Part shown: one piece after another, positions 39,856-49,200 of the stretch
Layout: each line of letters begins with the position of its first letter
Position numbering within the stretch: position 1 is the first letter of the stretch
Source: Planctomycetaceae bacterium
GTDB lineage: Bacteria; Planctomycetota; Planctomycetia; Pirellulales; Pirellulaceae
Direction of reading: 5' to 3'
Length of the DNA stretch: 64,000 nt
Assembly: GCA_018660825.1 (NCBI GenBank)
Contig: JABJJO010000200.1
Coordinates: 1 to 64,000, forward strand
Position numbers and translations under genes: made by a program
The notes under the pieces: generated by a model
The model's database searches: none
What the model was told of the DNA's origin: nothing
What the model saw: the letters and a program-made list of their open reading frames with translations, nothing else

Positions 39856-41346
39856 TCACTTTTCCTGATAGTATGCTAAAAATTGAGCCGCCATTTCGTT
39901 AGCAATACGTTGCCGAATATCGGGGGACATCAAAGTAGAATGGTCTTTTCCTACAACCATCACGATTTCGGCGTCGCTACCCAGGTCTTGTAAGGTCGCC
40001 TTGATCAGATCACAGGCACCGTTTAGATAAAAGGTATCTAACGTCCCCATAAACACGTGCACTCGGCCTGATAACTGCTGCTTCAACCCCGCCTCCCACC
40101 GTCGTTTAATCAACAAATTAATATCGTATTCGCGCCAATATTTAACCGTTCTCGGTATTACTTGCCCATTATCGCGGCGCCACATCAACAGAGGATTCCC
40201 CTGTTGGTCTACCGGACTAAAAACTGCTTCAAACGAACGTAATTGTCCACCTCGGCCTAAGGCATCATCCATTTTCCCAAAGTCAACATACCAAATCATC
40301 GGTATTTCACCACGTCGCGCCAACGGTCGCCGCTCCCCGACGGGATTGTGGTACAAACTCAATGGCTTTACGGAATAAAGATTTACTTGTTGATAATCCC
40401 GAAAATCAACAGGATCGGGAGCGGTACTCCACACGCCACCAAACGTCTCAGGGTAATTAACTTGCAACCAAAATGAACTCCAACCACCGGAACTGTGTCC
40501 CGTCAAAAAACGAGCTTCAACCGCATTGACTGTGCGATAACGCCGCGCGATCTCAGGTACTAACTCCTCCACCAATGCACTGCCTCGAGGACCGTTGGTA
40601 GCACTGTCGGCGTATACATGATGCCCCCATTTACATTGGCCGTCGAGATACACCCGTATGAAATCCACTTCTGCATCACCGGTTGGATTTGTACCTTGTA
40701 TGTGTCGTTGTCCCATCCTCTCATGAGCACCACCAAAACCTGAAATCTCAAAGATGATCGGGTATCGTTTAGTGGTCGTTTCGTAGTAACTCTTTGGCAA
40801 AACGACTGTAGCTTTCTGGACCACATCACGATTAAAGAATGCGGAAAGTCGCGGACTTAACATCCGCACTTGCTGATGATACTTCGTGCTGGAAAACTTT
40901 TTTTCAGCAATAACACTTGTGAGCCGGAGTTCAAATTCATTATCACCATCCCAATCGATTTTCACTACTTCACTGTAAAAATTTCCAACGCCTTGAGCGT
41001 GGTTTGAACGATAAAAATCATGGTCGAATAATGCCTGAAAAAAATAAGTCCCCGCTGGTAAATCGCCCAATGTCTTGGGGAAACCCTTAACGCCACCTGT
41101 TAATGAAACAGTCATTTTCGGAGCCAACGTGATATCGACTGCATAGAATGGTTCTGGGCTAAACCAGTTAGGGCCCGTGAAGGGCGGCCGACCTTCACGC
41201 TCCGACGTAAACAGATACAATCGCCCCGACAACGGTTGACTGAGCAGAGCTTGATCTACGCTGACAGTCACCTTCGGAGTCGCTTGCAGTGGAACCGCAC
41301 TAGTCATGCAAGCCAGCACCATACAAATCCACGTTATTTTACTCAT
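39856..41346 (-). CDS. secreted alpha/beta-hydrolase-fold esterase (putative esterase/enterochelin esterase-like)
   Basis: Signal peptide; VVLPKSYYETTTKRYPIIFEISGFGG; nucleophile motif FLTGHSSGGWSSFWLQVNYP; DHSTLM. Confidence 0.8.
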   Translation of the reverse strand: MSKITWICMVLACMTSAVPLQATPKVTVSVDQALLSQPLSGRLYLFTSEREGRPPFTGPNWFSPEPFYAVDITLAPKMTVSLTGGVKGFPKTLGDLPAGTYFFQALFDHDFYRSNHAQGVGNFYSEVVKIDWDGDNEFELRLTSVIAEKKFSSTKYHQQVRMLSPRLSAFFNRDVVQKATVVLPKSYYETTTKRYPIIFEISGFGGAHERMGQRHIQGTNPTGDAEVDFIRVYLDGQCKWGHHVYADSATNGPRGSALVEELVPEIARRYRTVNAVEARFLTGHSSGGWSSFWLQVNYPETFGGVWSTAPDPVDFRDYQQVNLYSVKPLSLYHNPVGERRPLARRGEIPMIWYVDFGKMDDALGRGGQLRSFEAVFSPVDQQGNPLLMWRRDNGQVIPRTVKYWREYDINLLIKRRWEAGLKQQLSGRVHVFMGTLDTFYLNGACDLIKATLQDLGSDAEIVMVVGKDHSTLMSPDIRQRIANEMAAQFLAYYQEK

Positions 41347-41482
41347 GCCGTTTATCTCATTAAAGTATCAACTACGATTAACCATCCCTTGTAATCGTCT
41401 ATCGTAACATTTACGTGGGCATTTTCCAGCAACACTAAGCAATTTGTGGTGACCCAATTTTCATGCGGGACATTTCCGGCTA

Positions 41483-43246
41483 TTAGCGTTCAGCGACAAA
41501 CACCCGGGCCGATCCAATGACGAGTTGTCGTTTACCATAAATAACAACTCGAACTATTTGCAGCCCACTCGAAGCGTTGTCGACCAACACGTCAACTGAT
41601 TGAGGACCGACTTGCACCTCCCGCCGCACAGATACCCACACGGGATCGTTCGCCATCTCGTATTCTTCTGAGTACCCCTTCCAACGATCCGACTCCAGAG
41701 TTGCCCTAACTGCATCAACATTACGTTCAATCAAAGGTTCTCTTAAGACCCCACGCTGAGTGACAACTTCAATAACGGCTGCACCGACAATGGGCGCGTC
41801 AAATGTGACTCGCAACTTTTCCCCATGAGTCACGACCCCAGCACATTTCACTCGCATCCCGTCTGGATAATTCACTTTTAGCAACGGGTCACCAAGCAGG
41901 TTAAACATCCAACTGTGTTCTTGTCGTTCTTCTTTAAGCAAGCCCGCGTCCGGACTCGCAACCGCTGCGACTTGATCCAGCAAGCGTCGATTGGGAGAAC
42001 CTGATTTACCAGCGATCGCTACCAATTCCTGCTTAGCTAACAAAACAATCTCACCCAATGTTTCGCGACGATATTTAAAAGCTTGCCTTAACATAGAATC
42101 GCCCATAACGCTCATTGCATAAGGCATAGTCACTCTAGTCGCCGCTAAAACAGCAATCGCCCCATCCGGCGCCAAAAGCATCTGTTCGCTAATACTGGCC
42201 CGCGGTGAATCAAATGCGCCCGTACTGCAAGCGAGAAACACACAAATGGGGGGCACACCCCGTACCTTTAATTTCGCTGCATCTGAGGCACGATAAATGG
42301 GTAACGGCGGGCATTCCGGTGCTCGCAGTACGTCGAGGTCATAGCGTTGTCCATGACCCATGTAAACCCAAAACAGGCCGCCTTCGTTAAATCGGTCTAT
42401 CGTCGTAGAACTAAACTCCATGGGCGCTGGACAATAGGGACTCTGCCAACTTGCATAAGTCATCGATACATCAAACGACTCAGGAATCCCGCCGCCAATC
42501 AACCGGCGGGAAATGGTGTCTATCAAGCCATCAGCCAAAGGTCCAAATCCTCCAACACCTGCTACAAAATGCACGTTGCGTTTACTGACGTGATTAGCAT
42601 AATCCTTTTCGTACGAAATAATACGTTGTACTAACTGAGTTAACTGTTGTCGATTTTCCGCGGGTAAACGCCCCAGTGCCACATCGACTCGACCGTCGCC
42701 ATCAAAATCCGCGTAATGCGAGTCGGACGCAATTTCTGGGTCCGATCCAAACAGAACATTTACCTTTGCGCGGTGGTAAAACGTGGGTACCTCCACCGAC
42801 AATATCGAACCCAACGGTGGTTTGGATATTTTTTTTGAACCAGTATCTCCGCGTACATAACTTGGTGCATCACCGACAATTAGGATCGCCTTGACTTGGG
42901 ATCTGCGAGGCAGCGCCAAAATGGTTGCGCGAGTCAATCCAGCAGTCGCAGCTGGCACGACAAACTGCAACTTGTGACCTTGCTTTTCGCGATACTCACA
43001 CCAAGGCTGCAACGCACTTCGCAGCGCGACGGGACATACAACAACTGTGTCCGTGGCGACAATCGTACTGCCAGAAAAACAAGTGAACCACCCCAGAGCA
43101 GACAAAGTCAACAAAGTATTTAGCGGAAAAACTCGCCTCAACTGTTGACGGTTAACAAGCGAAGCATTCCAACGAATTGTCATCCACCGCATCAATCCGC
43201 GATCTCCTAATGCACTAATTAACCAATGCCAATCCAACAATTGCAC
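41483..43246 (-). CDS. C25 family (gingipain-like) cysteine peptidase
   Basis: VKAILIVGDAPSYV; YADFDGDGRVDVALGRLPAEN; catalytic-type motifs FWVYMGHGQRYD and CVFLACSTGAFD; N-terminal hydrophobic segment; true start may be 43192 or 43183. Confidence 0.85.
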   Translation of the reverse strand: MQLLDWHWLISALGDRGLMRWMTIRWNASLVNRQQLRRVFPLNTLLTLSALGWFTCFSGSTIVATDTVVVCPVALRSALQPWCEYREKQGHKLQFVVPAATAGLTRATILALPRRSQVKAILIVGDAPSYVRGDTGSKKISKPPLGSILSVEVPTFYHRAKVNVLFGSDPEIASDSHYADFDGDGRVDVALGRLPAENRQQLTQLVQRIISYEKDYANHVSKRNVHFVAGVGGFGPLADGLIDTISRRLIGGGIPESFDVSMTYASWQSPYCPAPMEFSSTTIDRFNEGGLFWVYMGHGQRYDLDVLRAPECPPLPIYRASDAAKLKVRGVPPICVFLACSTGAFDSPRASISEQMLLAPDGAIAVLAATRVTMPYAMSVMGDSMLRQAFKYRRETLGEIVLLAKQELVAIAGKSGSPNRRLLDQVAAVASPDAGLLKEERQEHSWMFNLLGDPLLKVNYPDGMRVKCAGVVTHGEKLRVTFDAPIVGAAVIEVVTQRGVLREPLIERNVDAVRATLESDRWKGYSEEYEMANDPVWVSVRREVQVGPQSVDVLVDNASSGLQIVRVVIYGKRQLVIGSARVFVAER

Positions 43247-44594
43247 GACCGTGGTGCTTGTTTAACACTAAACACTTTTCATATGATTCTCGAGCCGAGG
43301 CACGATCGTTCAATGCCCGCTGTGATTCCGCCAAGTAGAACCAAACCTGCTCTTCTTGTACCAATACATCGCTAGCTTTCGTGAACGAAACTATCGCCTC
43401 GCGAATATTATTATCACGCCATTGCAACTTCCCAGATTCATACTGATGCCAAGCGTGGTAAATCGTTACCTTTTCTTGACTGCCTTGAGTTTGATACAGT
43501 TGAACTAATTTGTGACAAATCTCCGCATTAGCCTGAAATGTTTTGCTGGCACGAATTCGAGTCCCACGCAACCAAGCCGCTTCGGCTTTACCCTCATCAT
43601 CCATCGCTAAAAATGCATCACCGGCGAGTTCCCACAGTCGAGTTGATTCTCCATCATGGATTAACCATTTCGATAGATAAGCCAACGCCTTCACTGGTTC
43701 ATCATTTGCCAAGTGAGCATCGATCATGGCCTCCGCATAGCCTGGTCGCCAAAGTGGATCAATCATCTCGAGTGCCCTTGCTCCTTCATTAACCGCCTTT
43801 TCAAATTCCCCTTTTTGTAGTGCAACCGAACTTGCCAGCATATGTTTCGCCGATCCCATACTTGCAACCGCATCCACATCCCAATCGCGAGACAACGGAT
43901 AAATAATTATCATTCCCGAAGTATGCATCGAATGATCGTAAGATACGCGAGCTTCATATTCATCATACGTATCACCGGGCACCTCATAGGCCCAAGATCG
44001 CATTTGGTGAGCACGCATCGAATTAGGATTACGTGTGATCAAACCGTCGAGCACACGAATCGCTTCCGAAACTCGATCCTCACGAATTAGGATACGTGCC
44101 AGGCTCAACTCTGATATCGGATCGGCGCCCGCCTTGCGAAGATATTTTTCGGCTTCAGCACGACGATTCAAACGCAACAAATTAAAACCTATCTGTTGAT
44201 TCGCATGAACAGCCAATTCATTATTGGAATTCGCCACCGGCAATACCATCTGAATCGCTTTTTCCATTTCCCCCCGACGACTCAAGCAAATCCCATACTT
44301 AAACTGTTGCTCCAGCGTCAAACTACCCAAACTCGTCGCGCGTTTAAAACAATACTCAGCCTCGGGCATCAGTGCAAACGTAGTGTAAATTTGACCTAGA
44401 TTAACCCAATCATCCTTACTGTGTGTATCTAAGTCTGTCTCCATCTGACGGACAGCCGTGCGATTACCCAGTTCTAATTTATTCACACGTGACTTTACAG
44501 GCGCACTGAATCCACCATTTTTCTGATAACGCATACCAATCAAAACTAATTCCACAACCACTATGATAAGCAATACAACTCGAGATCGTTTCAC
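43215..44594 (-). CDS. TPR-repeat protein with N-terminal membrane anchor
   Basis: VVLLIIVVVELVLIGM anchor followed by multiple TPR-like repeats (e.g. AEYCFKRATSLGSLTLEQQFKYGICLSRRGEMEKAIQ). Confidence 0.8.
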   Translation of the reverse strand: MKRSRVVLLIIVVVELVLIGMRYQKNGGFSAPVKSRVNKLELGNRTAVRQMETDLDTHSKDDWVNLGQIYTTFALMPEAEYCFKRATSLGSLTLEQQFKYGICLSRRGEMEKAIQMVLPVANSNNELAVHANQQIGFNLLRLNRRAEAEKYLRKAGADPISELSLARILIREDRVSEAIRVLDGLITRNPNSMRAHQMRSWAYEVPGDTYDEYEARVSYDHSMHTSGMIIIYPLSRDWDVDAVASMGSAKHMLASSVALQKGEFEKAVNEGARALEMIDPLWRPGYAEAMIDAHLANDEPVKALAYLSKWLIHDGESTRLWELAGDAFLAMDDEGKAEAAWLRGTRIRASKTFQANAEICHKLVQLYQTQGSQEKVTIYHAWHQYESGKLQWRDNNIREAIVSFTKASDVLVQEEQVWFYLAESQRALNDRASARESYEKCLVLNKHHGRAIVGLALVN

Positions 44595-44596
44595 CG

Positions 44597-46096
44597 CTAC
44601 TCCTTAATCCAAATGGTTATGGGCTGATTCTCAACTATACTCAATGGGATTCTAAATTGGCCGGCAACGATATCATTTTTTCCATCACCGTCTACATCAC
44701 CACACCCCACGGCAATTAACTCGGTTGGTTTGGTGTCGACCAAGTGTTGTCGATTGAATTTATTGTTCTCATTTTCAAGCCAAATAATGCTCGGATTCCG
44801 GGGGTTTGCATAGTCGTTGGACATGCTAACTAGGACAACATCGGTATCGCCATCGCCATCAACATCAGTAGCCGCCGTTCCGTAGGATCCGCCGAGTTGA
44901 CCGATTTGTTCATCTTCGAATTTCCAGTCACCTAAGTTTCGCAACCAAATCACTCCATGATATGGTTGTGGCCAACCGTGACCAAATTCAAGATTGTCAC
45001 CTTGACTCATGAGCAGATCCATCTTGCCGTCCTGGTCGATGTCTGCTGCGATCAATCCGCCACCACCGACGTCGAAATTGTCAGTCAGAAACAATACGCG
45101 GGGCGTAAAATTGCCTTGACCGTCATTTTCAAGAGCCCAAACTTCCTCTTCGTCTTGGGTGACTATGGCTCCAATATCCAAATCGCCATCATTGTCGTAG
45201 TCCGCGACCGGCACATGTACAATTCCTGGGCGGGCGATGATCTCTTTATCGCGATAAACGCCGTCACCCATATTTTCTAGTATAACAACTCCCCCGCGCG
45301 CATAACCAAAAACGGCTACGACTAAATCCGTGTCGCCGTCGTCGTCGAAGTCACCAAACTGTACGTCAGCCACTCGACGAACATCCCGCAACAGCACCCG
45401 CCGTCGGTAACCCTCATCAACCTTTTCGAACAACGTCACTGTGCCAATTAACTCATCCGAAGGCATCAAGTCGCCTAAGGTCGAGACGACGATATCCTGA
45501 TCGCCGTCTTGGTCAACATCAACAACCGTTGCGTGGGCTGGCGCAATTAGCTTGTCGCCTATAAGCGTTTGATCCCATTTATGCCGAACAGATCCGCTAG
45601 ACAATACGTCATTTAGAGCATCTGGATTGGTTTCAAGTTGTTTCTGGATATCAATTTTCTCGCTACCACGATAATGATAAGCGGTTACCGTGTTTTTCGA
45701 AGCATTGCAAACTAGGATTTCTTGATCCCCATCGCCATCAATATCGATTACTTGGACGTTAGTAATCCGGATTTCATGAGCCGCTAAATTTTCATCAAAC
45801 GGTGCGTCATTGACTTGCAGCAACTCAGCAAATTCGGCAGGAATGTGTTTTTTGATCGGCAGAGAAATTTGACTCCAATTCACATCTGGGTGCCGAGTCA
45901 AAATTGGAATTTCTGAGTTCAACGCCGGCTCGACCCCCATCATCCCCCAAGTTACAGCCAAAAGACCGCACAAACAGAACAACAACATTGCCATCACACT
46001 AGGCCGGTGCAATCTGTCACTTGAATCAGCGACAATCGTTTCTGAATTATCTATTTCCGTTTGCATGTCGTCTGATGCACACATTCTTTCGCCCAT
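44597..46096 (-). CDS. FG-GAP/VCBS-repeat beta-propeller protein, membrane anchored
   Basis: Seven Ca-binding type motifs: DIDGDGDQE, DVDQDGDQD, DFDDDGDTD, DYDNDGDLD, DIDQDGKMD, DVDGDGDTD, DVDGDGKND; N-terminal TM. Confidence 0.88.
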   Translation of the reverse strand: MGERMCASDDMQTEIDNSETIVADSSDRLHRPSVMAMLLFCLCGLLAVTWGMMGVEPALNSEIPILTRHPDVNWSQISLPIKKHIPAEFAELLQVNDAPFDENLAAHEIRITNVQVIDIDGDGDQEILVCNASKNTVTAYHYRGSEKIDIQKQLETNPDALNDVLSSGSVRHKWDQTLIGDKLIAPAHATVVDVDQDGDQDIVVSTLGDLMPSDELIGTVTLFEKVDEGYRRRVLLRDVRRVADVQFGDFDDDGDTDLVVAVFGYARGGVVILENMGDGVYRDKEIIARPGIVHVPVADYDNDGDLDIGAIVTQDEEEVWALENDGQGNFTPRVLFLTDNFDVGGGGLIAADIDQDGKMDLLMSQGDNLEFGHGWPQPYHGVIWLRNLGDWKFEDEQIGQLGGSYGTAATDVDGDGDTDVVLVSMSNDYANPRNPSIIWLENENNKFNRQHLVDTKPTELIAVGCGDVDGDGKNDIVAGQFRIPLSIVENQPITIWIKE

Positions 46097-46266
46097 TTTT
46101 CGCTGAAAGGATCTATTTAAGCACCGTCAATATATCCAAATTAGTGCTTGTATTGCACTAGCAATAGTGCCTGACAACACTTTCCCTAATAAAACACTAT
46201 TCAATCTACATTTACGCGGTGCCTTAATACCGGGTGCAATGAACCGCTTGCACATACACATTTAGA

Positions 46267-49200
46267 TTATGACGTAATTGTTTCCATTGAAACGGGACTC
46301 GGAAACCAACACCGCAGGATCCAGAGTAGCGATCCGGTGAACAACAAAATACCGTAAATTGGAAAAATCCAACCGAAGATCATCGGCAGGCTAACCAGTA
46401 TTGCTAGCAGCGCTACAATGGTGCTAACGACTCTTGTTTTACTTATCACACGCACGAGCAAAAATAGTATGCTTAAGCTAATCAACACAGCCATCACTCC
46501 GCCCACTCGCCAAATCGACTCGCGCAACTCCAAACCTAAGTAGTTTGCACTGAACTCATATTTGTCATCCAAATACTCAAAGTCAAAACGATCGTATTCC
46601 ACTTGAAACTCCACACTGTCAAAATCCAAATCGAATCCAGTGACGCTAGCCAAGCCCGTCGCTTCCCGGCCGGCAAAATATCCGTTCGATGCACGACCAG
46701 AATCACCCACTGCAGATTGATCGAGTTGTTGTTCACCGCCCATGCCGCCCATGCCACCCCCCATGCCACCGACGTTTTCGGATTGGGATTCGTTGCTAAC
46801 TGTAGGCTGTTCATCTCCCATGCGGCCGCGGTGTATGCTGGCAACTCCATCAACGATCGTTCCGTTTCGCATTTCTAATTCAGTCTGTTGTTGCTGCTGG
46901 TAACGCTTAAATTGCTCTCGCTGTTGCGTCAGAGGGGAACTGAAATTTTCTTGATTTCTCTGTGACGCATTTAAATCAAATCCGAGGTCTTGCCCTTGGG
47001 GCCCCGTAACACTCTGTTTTTGCAAGTCGTCTAACTTATCGCCTTTACCTCCTTGATCTCGATCGTAAAGCCGTCTATTTGTCTTACCTTCCTTGCTCTC
47101 ACCACTTTGCGGTGCCAGCAAACTATTATTTCTAAACCAGAGTCCATCGGCTTCTTTCTTGCTGCTCGGTTTTACCGCTGACTGTGTACTCGGAACGTCA
47201 AAATTACTTCCTAATTGATTCACCGCGTTTCGCGAAAAACCATTGGACTGCTGTTCAAAACCTTGCTGCAATCTCGCTCGATTATCCAGCATCAACTCAT
47301 CATTTTCCTGACCGGAACTCTCGTCTTCTACTAGTTCAAGCACCTGCTCTCCCAACTCCGCTAAATCCTTTTCGTTGCGTTGGTTAATGTCGCTTTGATC
47401 GGAATACACATTCAAATCGGTTTGAGTTTGTAAGCTATTGTACAAACGGATTTTTTCGTAATCATTTCCAGACTTTGTTGCCCGCTTCAGCTTTCCAGAC
47501 ACTTCTTCATTCACCACAATCGCCTGTCGAGATAGTAATTCACCGTTGGTAAATCGCGAAATACTTCGTCCCGCAATCATCCCCCAACCGCTGTCCGATT
47601 GATGATTTAGCGGCTCAGCGTCTCCTCCAAATCCATACCAATTATGCCGTTTCGGTAAATACAGCTTTAAGAATAATTTTTCTGCTTGAATATTCGTCGT
47701 GCGAATAAATGGCAACATGCTCAATTCTCCGTATTGCGATAAGGCTTTCATCCACCCGGCGTAATGAACCACAACTCGATACGACAAGTCGCCCGCATTC
47801 GTCTTTACCAACGGAAGCCGAATTTGCCCTGCAACTCCAGTGTCCACAGGTTTAACGGGTTCTCCAGCAACCAATACGGACCACAATTTAGACTCCAGGG
47901 GTATTTGGATGTCAAGAAACTGTTCTTTTTGATTGTCAACTAGTAACTCAATCTTGCCACGGTAAGTCCCAGCGTAATCAACAATCAACGAAGTCGTAGC
48001 CATACGGATTTTTGCTTCATCTTTATCGACGATGTCTCGCGATTGCGTCCTAAATTCCAATACCGCTTGATCCGCGTCACCCTGCACGACAAACGCCTTC
48101 AAGACGCGTTCACCAATAACAGCCGTCAATTGATTCCATTGTTTTTGCTGCCGATTCAACGCAACAACATTGGACATCGAATCCAATACCTCTTCGACAA
48201 CATCTCCACTACTCTCAAGTGAAATATATTGCTGCTGCACTTCCGCATTTTCGACAATCGGAACCGGCACCTTATTGCTACCGCCTGGTTGCCGATCATT
48301 TTCGACAAGCACGCTATATTCGCCTAGAATTTCATCTTCCAAATACAACGTGACTCGGATGGGTGACTGAGGGTCATCACTATCCACGGGTGTCTTATCG
48401 ATTTGCCGAACATACTGTCCCCGTATTCGACTATCTTTCAATGCAGCCGGTAGCAGAAAGCGGACTTCCTGGATCCCAGCATCTTCGATTTTATACGACA
48501 GCAAAATGGTTTCTTCGATTGATCTATTTGAAACATTCGCATTTGAAAACGTGGTGCACGCCACTTTAGGTGTGCGTCTGACCAATTTAAATCGAGCGGA
48601 GTAGTTTTTCCCCGTGAACCTCAACGCTGTCCGCGCCATTGTTCGCTGACTCTGCTTGAGCCACGCGAACATGGTGGCCATCGATACGGATTCCCCTTGG
48701 GTGACATCAAGCAACTCAATATTGAACGACGGGTCCGACAACAAAACGGTTTGCCCACGTTGACTCGTAACCCCCGGGGTCGCTAAATACGGCACATCCG
48801 TCGTCATATCCTGCAGTTGCCGTTCCAACATACCTTCTATAAGAACGTTCAAATTACCGCTCACTCCATGAGATAATAATATCGTGATCAGTTGCGCCGG
48901 GCCACCTAGTGATTCGACGGGCGTAGCCGACCAATCGGCCAGCGCCGCCGTTCTAACTTGCCGAATCGCCAAATCAGCGGGAACAAGCACTCGAACTTGG
49001 TGGATTGGCCTATTTTGAATTCGAAATTGCACCTGTGTTTCTAACGAAATCTGTTGTGGCGAAACTCGGACCAGCGAATTAATATTTGCGGTAACGGCTG
49101 CGGTAACGGGCTTCGCGGTGAACTGCAAATCAAACCCTGTCCCACTGAATCGATACGCCTGTACAACCTGTACTCCCAGCGGGTTAACCCGATTGGCCGG

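Noticed and set aside
46741-46775. Tandem CATGCCGCC/CATGCCACC repeat as a mobile or CRISPR-like element
   Set aside because: It simply encodes GGMGGGMGGMGG in the linker of the giant protein
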